Part shown: positions 7,244-13,693 of the stretch, one piece after another | Position numbering within the stretch: the stretch's first letter is position 1 | Layout of the letters: the number at the start of each line of letters is the position of its first letter | Source: an uncultured Lachnospiraceae bacterium | Lineage (GTDB): Bacteria > Bacillota > Clostridia > Lachnospirales > Lachnospiraceae | Reading direction: 5' to 3' | DNA length: 23,561 nt | Assembly: GCA_910578885.1 (NCBI GenBank) | Contig: CAJTSH010000045.1 | Location: forward strand, 1-23,561 | The notes under the pieces: generated by a model | Seen by the model: only the letters and a program-made list of their open reading frames with translations | The model's database searches: none | What the model was told of the DNA's origin: nothing | Made by a program: the position numbers and the translations under genes

Positions 7244-7259
7244 GTCGAAACATGTCGAA
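7243..7259 (+). promoter_or_regulatory. Two tandem Spo0A boxes (TGTCGAA x2)
   Basis: TGTCGAA occurs at 7243-7249 and again at 7253-7259, head to tail, exactly 10 bases apart. TGTCGAA is the consensus 0A box of the sporulation master regulator Spo0A, and one-helical-turn tandem spacing is how a Spo0A dimer binds. A possible -10 (TATAGT, 7271-7276) would place the second box over the -35 region, the arrangement of Spo0A-activated sigma-A promoters. The target would be the chitinase gene at 7387. Confidence 0.7.
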
Positions 7260-7334
7260 GAAAGGAAAGATATAGTTCTAGACCAAATAAAGACAAAAAA
7301 TGTCAAGCACAGATAAGGAAGTTTGCAATAATCG

Positions 7335-7343
7335 TGATATAAT
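7335..7343 (+). promoter_or_regulatory. Extended -10 promoter element for the chitinase
   Basis: TG-A-TATAAT (7335-7343) is a perfect extended -10; no good -35 lies 16-18 bases upstream, as expected for an extended -10 or an activated promoter. It lies about 85 bases downstream of the tandem 0A boxes and 44 bases ahead of the start codon. Confidence 0.55.
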
Positions 7344-7386
7344 TAGCTTATCCGAAAGGAAATATATAAGGAGAAGGAGAAGTTAC

Positions 7387-8871
7387 ATGAAAACAAGAAT
7401 TGCAAAAACAATTTGTCTGACATTGTCTGCTGTTACCGTATTGACAGCGACTCCGGCAGGAACCTTATCTGTATCTGCAGGCAGTGTCGGCACACAGGGG
7501 GAGGCTGTGGGCAGTACATTGTCAGGCGGACAGGCAGGATGGATTGGGGGATTCCAGACAGCCGTGACCGCAGAGGAGGCAACGCCCACTGAGCCGCCTT
7601 ATCCGTTCTGGAAGGATTACAAGAATTATCCGGACAAGGGGACGATGGTATATTACATGGGCAAAATATACCAGAATAAGTGGTATGCCAATGCTGGGGA
7701 TAAGCCGGACGCCGGTGATCCTTGGATGTTCGTAGAGGACGCTGAATGGACGGTAGCAGAAGATGAGAAGAATTATCAGAAGGATGAAAATGCTGCGGCA
7801 AATTCCATGAACAAAGTGCTTACCGACGCCGAAATCGAAACGCTCTATGGCGGAATTAACAGTGAATTTTCACCGGAAGCAGCAGTCGGCAGATTAGGGG
7901 ATCTGATTTCTAAGACAGACTATGAGGCTCTCTTCCCATACCGCTTCGGAAGCGAAGGCTGGAAGAATTGCACAGCGACCGCACAGTATTATCCTGATAT
8001 GGCGGGACTGCCGGATTACTATTCCTATGAGAATCTGCAGGAAGCAGTACAGACGCTTGCAAATACGATTATCAAAGTACAGTGGTACGAAGGCTCCGAG
8101 TGGTGCTATCGCTTAATTCGTCTCAATAAGACGACAAAGGAGCAGAAGCTGATCTATTCCGATCCAAGCTTTGAAGAGGATTGGATTGTAAATTCCAAAG
8201 AAATGATGACGGTTGTATGCGATTACGGTTCTTTCCTTGCAGAAGGAGACTTAAATACAAGAAAACGTGAGCTTTCCGGATTTCTTGCAAATATTTCCCA
8301 TGAAACCGGGGGCGGAAATGTGCAGGGAGAAGCTGATGAGAGTGTGACCGGACTTTATTTCAACGAAGAAGTAGGGTTCATCGGTTCTTCTGCAATCGGC
8401 TATGTGCAGGGAACAGGAACATCGTATCTTCCGGTTGAGGGCAAGAGCTATCATGGAAGAGGACCGATTCAGTTGTCCTATAATTATAATTACGGTCTTT
8501 GCTCGGACGTTCTTTACGGAGACAGCTCTGTATTGCTGAATAATCCGGAGAAAGTCGCACAGGACGGCGTACTTGGATTTATGACAGGCATCTGGTTCTG
8601 GATGACTCCGCAGCCGCCAAAGCCTTCCTGCCATCAGGTAATCACAGGAACATGGCAGCCGAAAGCAGGCGCAGCAAATGAAAAATATAACGGTAACTTT
8701 GGACTGACGATTATCATTATCAACAATGAAGCGGGACAGTCCGAGAACGGAACGGGGGCCGTTGCGCGGCGTGCAAGATATTATCGTACATATGCGGCAA
8801 AGATGGGAGCTGATATCACAGATGAGCACTGTGATACGATGGGTATGACAACCTTTGTGCAGCAGCCTTAA
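7387..8871 (+). CDS. Secreted GH19 chitinase with N-terminal chitin-binding module
   Basis: A 494-residue exported protein. Residues 1-~32 are a signal peptide (MKTRIAKTICLTLSAVTVLT then an SVSAG cleavage region). From Trp75, WKDYKNYPDKGTMVYYMGKI and YQNKWYANAGDKPDAGDPW form a CBM5/12-type carbohydrate-binding module. The C-terminal half is glycoside hydrolase family 19: ISHETGGG with general acid Glu306, NEEVGF with candidate base Glu327/328, and HGRGPIQLSYNYNYG (356 on), the family hallmark. It should cleave beta-1,4-linked GlcNAc chains of chitin, or possibly peptidoglycan-like polymers, outside the cell. Start ATG 7387 follows AGGAGAAGGAG; an in-frame ATG at 7300 lacks such a site and would bury the signal peptide. 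A monocistronic unit closed by a hairpin, with Spo0A boxes upstream. Confidence 0.88.
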   Translation: MKTRIAKTICLTLSAVTVLTATPAGTLSVSAGSVGTQGEAVGSTLSGGQAGWIGGFQTAVTAEEATPTEPPYPFWKDYKNYPDKGTMVYYMGKIYQNKWYANAGDKPDAGDPWMFVEDAEWTVAEDEKNYQKDENAAANSMNKVLTDAEIETLYGGINSEFSPEAAVGRLGDLISKTDYEALFPYRFGSEGWKNCTATAQYYPDMAGLPDYYSYENLQEAVQTLANTIIKVQWYEGSEWCYRLIRLNKTTKEQKLIYSDPSFEEDWIVNSKEMMTVVCDYGSFLAEGDLNTRKRELSGFLANISHETGGGNVQGEADESVTGLYFNEEVGFIGSSAIGYVQGTGTSYLPVEGKSYHGRGPIQLSYNYNYGLCSDVLYGDSSVLLNNPEKVAQDGVLGFMTGIWFWMTPQPPKPSCHQVITGTWQPKAGAANEKYNGNFGLTIIIINNEAGQSENGTGAVARRARYYRTYAAKMGADITDEHCDTMGMTTFVQQP

Positions 8872-8877
8872 AATAAG

Positions 8878-8915
8878 AGGAGCGGAAATTGTGGATTTTC
8901 ACAATTTCTGCTCCT
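8878..8915. terminator. Bidirectional terminator between chitinase and asnB
   Basis: AGGAGCGGAAATTGTG (8878-8893) pairs with CACAATTTCTGCTCCT (8900-8915), sixteen pairs with one G-U and a six-base loop. It lies between convergent genes. Neither side has a long T-run (TTCTG on plus, CTTATTTT on minus), so efficiency is uncertain. Confidence 0.65.
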
Positions 8916-8954
8916 TCTGCCGTTTGAGGGAATTTTTCATAAGATATCACGTGG

Positions 8955-10808
8955 TTATAGTTTAATCTGTATCTTATATTCCGTCAGCCAGTCATGTATC
9001 TGCAAGAGATATGCAATCATCTGCGGTCCCGCCATCAACTGACCATACCAGGGTTTTCCGTAATCCTTTGGGTTTTCCAGAAATTGCTCCAACGCCTTTC
9101 GCTCCAAAAGCGTTAGCAGCGGGGAGGTTCCCTCCGCAAGAATTTGTTTCAGCCGTTCGCTTAGGAGCTGTTCATAGAACGGATGATAGGTCTTGGGATA
9201 AGGGCTTTTTTGCCGCAGGGCGATTTTGGACGGAAGATAGGGAAGCGCAGTCTGCCGCAGAAGATTTTTCACCAGTCCGTCCTTTGTCTTCATTTCCCAG
9301 GGAACGTTGAACACATATTCCACTAATGCGCGGTCTGCAAAAGGAACCCTTGCTTCCAGACCGGAGTGCATACTTGTGCGGTCCATGCGGTTTAGCAGCG
9401 TCTGCATAAAATACCGGATATTCAAATAAGAAATCCGCCGGCGGTTTGCTTCAATTCCTGAATCAGTTGGAAGCACGTCAATTTCACTGACTGCACATCG
9501 ATAAGAATTGTCTACATATTCTTCCAAGTGAAGTTTTTCCTTTATTTCCGGATGCAGCAGAGACAGACGGGGAGATAAATCCGGCGTCCACGGAAAAGTC
9601 TCGCTGTTTAGAAATTCGTCCTTATGGAACCAGGGATAGCCGCCGAAGACCTCGTCTGCACATTCTCCGGTCAATACTACCTTGTGACTTTTGCTTACCT
9701 CACCGCAGAAGTATAAAAGGGAAGAATCCACATCCGCCATGCAGGGAAGATCATGCGCCCGCATGGAGTCGGCAAGCAGATCCGCCTGCACCCGATTATC
9801 ACAGATGAGATAGTGGTGGTCGCTGTGAATAGCTAGCGTCATAGCGTCTACATAGGGGCGGTCCTGAGAAGGCTGAAACGCATTTGCCTGAAAATATTTA
9901 TCGTTGTCCTGAAAATCAAAGGAAAACGTAGTCAAGTCCTTTCCGTCCTTTTCCAGTTCTTTGGCGCAGACGGCGGAAACCAGACTGGAATCTAATCCGC
10001 CGGATAAAAAGGTACAGATAGGAACATCGGAAACCATCTGCCGCTTAATGGCGTCTGTGACAAGAAACGCAGTTTTTTCCAGTGTTTCTTCGTAGCTGTC
10101 AGTATGCGGATGGCTCTCCAGTTTCCAGTAGCACGTATCGGAAAGTCCGAAACGGCTGTAGGTCAGGTAATGTCCGGGCAGACATTCATGAAAATTGTCA
10201 AAGATGCCGCAGCCGGGATTTCTGGCTGGCCCCAGTCCGAAAATTTCATTTAAGCCCGATTCGGAAACAGAGGGCTTGATTCCGGGATATGCAAGAATGC
10301 CTTTGATTTCGGAAGAGAATACCAACGTATTTTCAAAAATGGTGTAAAATAGCGGCTTTATGCCGAAGCTGTCACGGAAGAGATAGAGGCTTTCATGGCA
10401 GCCATCCCAGATGGCAAAGGAAAAGATACCGTTTAATTTTTTCACGAACTCAGGTCCTTGACAAAGAAAGCCCTGCAAAATGACTTCCGTATCAGAGGTG
10501 GTAGAAAAAGATGCGCCCCACGCCGTTAGTTCTGATTTCAATTCCGCTGTATTATAGAGCTCTCCATTGTAAGCAATCGTAAATTCGTGTTCTCCGATGC
10601 GGCGGGTCATAGGCTGCATACCGCCCAATAGGTCAATAATGGCAAGTCTTGTATGGGCAAGTCCGCAGCGGTTGAAAAGACGTATGTCATTGTCGTCCGG
10701 TCCCCGGTGACGGATGACCTGACACATATCCCGTAGTATCTGTTCGTATTGATTTTTATTTTCCAAAAAAGAAGCAAAAGGATTACAAAATCCCGCAATT
10801 CCACACAT
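8955..10808 (-). CDS. asnB: Asparagine synthetase (glutamine-hydrolysing)
   Basis: A 617-residue enzyme converting aspartate, glutamine and ATP to asparagine, glutamate, AMP and PPi. It starts MCGIAGF, so removal of Met exposes the Cys nucleophile of the class II glutaminase domain; I therefore use ATG 10808, not the TTG six bases upstream. Glutaminase landmarks are RHRGPDD, TRLAIIDL (Arg54) and NGELYN (81-86). The synthetase half carries the PP-loop SGGLDSS (269-275), then GECADEVFGGYPWF and the LNRMDRTSMHSGLEARVPFA segment. Length agrees with the AsnB/AsnO type of Bacillus. It lies alone on the minus strand, convergent with the chitinase and divergent from the response regulator. Some Firmicute AsnB paralogues amidate peptidoglycan precursors instead; sequence alone does not decide, and the neighbouring envelope-stress genes keep that option open. 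Confidence 0.93.
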   Translation of the reverse strand: MCGIAGFCNPFASFLENKNQYEQILRDMCQVIRHRGPDDNDIRLFNRCGLAHTRLAIIDLLGGMQPMTRRIGEHEFTIAYNGELYNTAELKSELTAWGASFSTTSDTEVILQGFLCQGPEFVKKLNGIFSFAIWDGCHESLYLFRDSFGIKPLFYTIFENTLVFSSEIKGILAYPGIKPSVSESGLNEIFGLGPARNPGCGIFDNFHECLPGHYLTYSRFGLSDTCYWKLESHPHTDSYEETLEKTAFLVTDAIKRQMVSDVPICTFLSGGLDSSLVSAVCAKELEKDGKDLTTFSFDFQDNDKYFQANAFQPSQDRPYVDAMTLAIHSDHHYLICDNRVQADLLADSMRAHDLPCMADVDSSLLYFCGEVSKSHKVVLTGECADEVFGGYPWFHKDEFLNSETFPWTPDLSPRLSLLHPEIKEKLHLEEYVDNSYRCAVSEIDVLPTDSGIEANRRRISYLNIRYFMQTLLNRMDRTSMHSGLEARVPFADRALVEYVFNVPWEMKTKDGLVKNLLRQTALPYLPSKIALRQKSPYPKTYHPFYEQLLSERLKQILAEGTSPLLTLLERKALEQFLENPKDYGKPWYGQLMAGPQMIAYLLQIHDWLTEYKIQIKL

Positions 10809-10870
10809 AAGCAAATCCGTCCCTGATAAAATTCTCTAATATTCTATGCAGAAGGAAGGCGTGTTATGCT

Positions 10871-10986
10871 ACAATAATAAGGAAACGTATATCTTGTAAT
10901 CAACCTATCGGTTGGTTACATACCACAATAAAAGGAAACGTATATCCTGTAATAAATTTTTAGGATGCGTTTGTACCAAAAACGCA
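10871..10986. promoter_or_regulatory. Divergent control region asnB / response regulator with repeats and dyads
   Basis: AAGGAAACGTATATC occurs at 10879-10893 and 10932-10946, inside longer near-identical 32-33 base repeats 53-54 bases apart. Between the copies is a dyad, GTAATCAACC (10896-10905) against GGTTGGTTAC (10910-10919). A second dyad, TGCGTTT (10966-10972) against AAACGCA (10980-10986), lies just ahead of the ribosome binding site. These are candidate sites for the response regulator, but no promoter could be fixed with confidence. Confidence 0.5.
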
Positions 10987-11002
10987 CAGAATGGAGGAGA
11001 TC

Positions 11003-11671
11003 ATGAGCCGGATACTTTTGATTGAGGATAACGAATCAATTGTGATGGGATTGGAATACCTGTTTGAGAGCGAGGGGCTGATAAGCCGGACGGCAAGGAA
11101 CGTGAAGGAGGCGAGGCAGGCGCTGGAAACGGAAAGCTATGATTTGGTTCTTTTGGATGTGGGGCTTCCGGACGGGAATGGATTTACATTGTGTCAGGAG
11201 ATAAAGAATCATTACGAGATACCAGTCATTTTTCTGACGGCAAAGGAAGAGGAGAGGGATGTTGTAAAAGGGTTCGACCTGGGGGCGGATGACTATGTGA
11301 TAAAACCCTTCCGCAACCGCGAGCTGATATCGCGCATGAAAAATGTATTGAGAAGGAACGGAAAGGGCGAGGCAAAGCTGACGCATGGGGCGGTAACGAT
11401 TGATACCGTTTCCGGCAAAGTGTATAAAGAGGGTGAGGAGGTTGCGCTGACGGCATTGGAGTTTCGCCTGCTTTTGACCTTTTTCAATTATCCGAAGAAG
11501 CTGTTTACCAGAGAAGAGATTTTAAATCAGATTTGGGATGTGGCGGGAAATTTTGTGAATGACAATACATTGACTGTCTACATCAAACGGATTCGGGAGA
11601 AGCTTGGAGATTCGAAAGGGAAATTGATAGAGACGGTGCGTGGAGTTGGGTATCGTTTGGGCGGTGAATGA
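11003..11671 (+). CDS. OmpR-family two-component response regulator
   Basis: A 222-residue regulator. The receiver domain has the acidic pair E8/D9, phospho-acceptor Asp52 (VLLDVGLPDGNG), Thr79 and Lys101 (DDYVIKPF); the C-terminal winged helix shows LTALEFRLL, then VNDNTLTVYIKRIREKLG and the terminal ETVRGVGYRLG typical of OmpR/PhoB. GGAGG (10993-10997) fixes the start at ATG 11003. Its stop overlaps by two bases the spacing to the kinase start at 11673, so the pair is co-translated. With kinase and ABC genes following in the same direction it most likely controls that transporter, in response to an antimicrobial peptide or other envelope stress. The repeats upstream may be autoregulatory sites. 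Confidence 0.95.
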   Translation: MSRILLIEDNESIVMGLEYLFESEGLISRTARNVKEARQALETESYDLVLLDVGLPDGNGFTLCQEIKNHYEIPVIFLTAKEEERDVVKGFDLGADDYVIKPFRNRELISRMKNVLRRNGKGEAKLTHGAVTIDTVSGKVYKEGEEVALTALEFRLLLTFFNYPKKLFTREEILNQIWDVAGNFVNDNTLTVYIKRIREKLGDSKGKLIETVRGVGYRLGGE

Positions 11672-11672
11672 T

Positions 11673-12938
11673 ATGGGAAGCAGGAAAAAGAAAGGATTTT
11701 GGGGCTGTGTGCGGATGTGTGTCCTGATTACTTTGACGGCGGCGCTGCTTGTGGTTTTCTTTACATGGCAGCAGTGCAAAAGCTATGAAAAGCAGATGCG
11801 CGCATCCATTGGCAGCCTTTTGGCAGAGGTTGTGAAACAGTATCCCGATATCAGGGAAGAAGAATTGATCACGGTACTAAATCAGGAAACGGTGGATTCG
11901 GGCGGAGAAAAGCTGTTAAATCAATATGGGATTACAAAAGAAGTGGCGGTAATCGCCGCAATGGAGCAGGAAAAGAGGAAGACAAGTTTTGCGGCAGGGA
12001 TTGGCGTCCTTGCGGCAGGGGCGCTGCTGCTGTTGGTATTTTACCTATATATAAGGGATCGGGAACGGAGGCTTTCAGAACTGACCGGATACATGCGCAA
12101 ATTGTCCAGACGCGACTACAATCTTGCGCTCATAGAAAATTCGGAAGATGAGCTGAGCCATTTACAAAATGAGCTGTATAAGATTACGGTTATGCTAAAG
12201 GAGGCAGCGGAGCGGGATAGATCACAGCGGCAAGCCATTCAGGAATCCGTATCAGATATTTCTCACCAGTTGAAGACGCCGCTGACCTCAGTGCAGATAT
12301 TATTAGATAATCTAATGGAAGACGGCGGGATGGAAGAGCAGATGCGCTTTTGCTTTTTGAAAGAAATTTCCCGTCAGATGGATGGCGTCAACTGGCTGAT
12401 TGGCGCTCTGCTGAAGCTGTCGAGATTGGAGGCGGATGTAGTAGAGTTCGCACACGAAAGAATCCATGTTGCGGATATGATGGAAATTATTTGCCAAAAA
12501 TTAGCAGTTCTGGCGGAGGTAAAGGAAGTGGAGCTGATTTTACAAGGCGGAAGGAAAGTTTTTATCTGGGGCGATTTGCAATGGAACACCGAAGCATTGA
12601 TGAATATCGTCAAGAATGCCATTGAGCATAGCAGGGGCCATACGGCAGTCACAATTACCGTTGCGGAAAATGATGTTTATACGGAAATTGCAGTATCGGA
12701 TTGCGGGGAGGGAATTGCGCCGGAGGAGATAAAGCATATCTTTGACAGATTTTACCGGGCAGGGAATGCGGCGAAGGATAGCGTAGGAATCGGACTTGCA
12801 ATGGCAAGAGCGATCATAGAAAAGCAGGGCGGTTATATTATGGTGGATTCCAAAGAAGGAGAAGGGACGACGTTTACCATAAAATATATGAAATATTTTA
12901 CAGAGTCACCGAAGAGTCACTTTCCGTCATTACAATAA
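11673..12938 (+). CDS. Membrane sensor histidine kinase
   Basis: A 421-residue kinase. A first TM segment (residues ~12-32, CVLITLTAALLVVFFTW) and a second (~105-125, FAAGIGVLAAGALLLLVFYL) flank an extracytoplasmic part of about 70 residues, then a HAMP-like linker, the HisKA helix with phospho-His198 (ISHQLKTPLTSV), N-box NIVKNAIEHS, G1 DCGEGIAPEE and G2 VGIGLAMARAI. The start is ATG 11673, just after the regulator's stop; a longer frame starting inside the regulator gene (11640) is not supported by a ribosome binding site. The extracytoplasmic domain is bigger than in the intramembrane-sensing BceS type, so it may sense a ligand directly. Its phosphate acceptor is the regulator just upstream. 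Confidence 0.93.
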   Translation: MGSRKKKGFWGCVRMCVLITLTAALLVVFFTWQQCKSYEKQMRASIGSLLAEVVKQYPDIREEELITVLNQETVDSGGEKLLNQYGITKEVAVIAAMEQEKRKTSFAAGIGVLAAGALLLLVFYLYIRDRERRLSELTGYMRKLSRRDYNLALIENSEDELSHLQNELYKITVMLKEAAERDRSQRQAIQESVSDISHQLKTPLTSVQILLDNLMEDGGMEEQMRFCFLKEISRQMDGVNWLIGALLKLSRLEADVVEFAHERIHVADMMEIICQKLAVLAEVKEVELILQGGRKVFIWGDLQWNTEALMNIVKNAIEHSRGHTAVTITVAENDVYTEIAVSDCGEGIAPEEIKHIFDRFYRAGNAAKDSVGIGLAMARAIIEKQGGYIMVDSKEGEGTTFTIKYMKYFTESPKSHFPSLQ

Positions 12939-12961
12939 AGAATACAAATAAGTAATGAAGG

Positions 12962-13004
12962 GTAACGGTGAGGATATCTGAACGATTACATCTGAACCGT
13001 TACA
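12962..13004 (+). repeat. Tandem 14-bp repeat and dyad ahead of the ABC exporter genes
   Basis: TCTGAACGATTACA (12977-12990) is followed at once by TCTGAACCGTTACA (12991-13004), 12 of 14 bases identical. The second copy also pairs with GTAACGGT (12962-12969) as a perfect 8-base dyad with ACCGTTAC (12996-13003). The site lies in the 81-base gap between kinase and ATPase genes, right before the ATPase ribosome binding site, so it may be an operator for a separate transporter promoter or an RNA hairpin. Confidence 0.55.
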
Positions 13005-13019
13005 TATGGAGGAAGATTC

Positions 13020-13691
13020 ATGGAAATATTAAAGGTAGAACATCTGACAAAGATTTACGGCAAGGGAGAAAACGAGGTAAGGGCGGTGGACGACGTTTCC
13101 TTTTCTGTGGAGAAGGGCGAATTTGTGGCAATTGTGGGAAGTTCCGGAAGCGGCAAGTCTACCTTGCTGCATCTTTTAGGCGGCGTGGACAGACCGACGG
13201 AGGGAACCGTGCAGATCGAGGGAGAGGATATTTATAAGCTAAATGATGATAAGCTTGCAATTTTCAGACGCAGGCAGGTGGGATTGATTTACCAGTTCTA
13301 TAATCTGATCCCGGTGCTGAACGTGCGGGAAAATATTACGCTTCCGTGCGAGCTGGACGGGAAGGAGGTAGATGAGACGGCGCTTGGGGAATTGCTTGAA
13401 GTGCTGGGACTTACAAATCGTATCAATCATCTGCCAAACCAGCTTTCCGGAGGGCAGCAGCAGAGGGTATCAATTGGGAGGGCTCTTATGAACCGTCCTG
13501 CGATTGTGCTGGCGGACGAACCGACCGGCAATCTGGATTCCCGTTCCAGCGATGAAATTGTGGAATTATTAAAGCTGTCCAATCAGAAGTTTCATCAGAC
13601 AATTGTCATGATTACGCACAATCTGGAGATTGCAAAGCTGGCAGACCGCATTCTCCAGATTGAAGACGGCAAAATCGTGAAGGGGGTGTAG
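13020..13691 (+). CDS. ABC transporter ATPase (MacB/LolD-like)
   Basis: A 223-residue ATPase that powers the FtsX-type permease downstream. Walker A GSSGSGKST (40-48), Q-loop in IYQFYNLIPVLNVRENI, signature LSGGQQQR (142-149), Walker B IVLADEP with catalytic Glu167, D-loop GNLDS and H-loop His in MITHNLE are all present. The QFYNLIP wording and compact length are typical of the MacB/LolD/BceA group, whose members act by mechanotransmission rather than by carrying substrate through the membrane. TGGAGGAAG precedes ATG 13020. The permease follows two bases after the stop. The upstream two-component genes suggest a role in resistance to an envelope-targeting peptide or in toxin export. Confidence 0.95.
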   Translation: MEILKVEHLTKIYGKGENEVRAVDDVSFSVEKGEFVAIVGSSGSGKSTLLHLLGGVDRPTEGTVQIEGEDIYKLNDDKLAIFRRRQVGLIYQFYNLIPVLNVRENITLPCELDGKEVDETALGELLEVLGLTNRINHLPNQLSGGQQQRVSIGRALMNRPAIVLADEPTGNLDSRSSDEIVELLKLSNQKFHQTIVMITHNLEIAKLADRILQIEDGKIVKGV

Positions 13692-13693
13692 GG

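Noticed and set aside
6133..7296. 387-codon open frame on the minus strand opposite clpB
   Set aside because: It is antisense to the conserved second AAA+ module of ClpB, is full of Ser/Phe from reversed codons and has no recognisable domain.
11640..11672. Upstream start for the histidine kinase inside the regulator gene
   Set aside because: ATG 11673, just after the regulator stop, begins the expected basic MGSRKKK-plus-TM start; the longer form adds meaningless residues.
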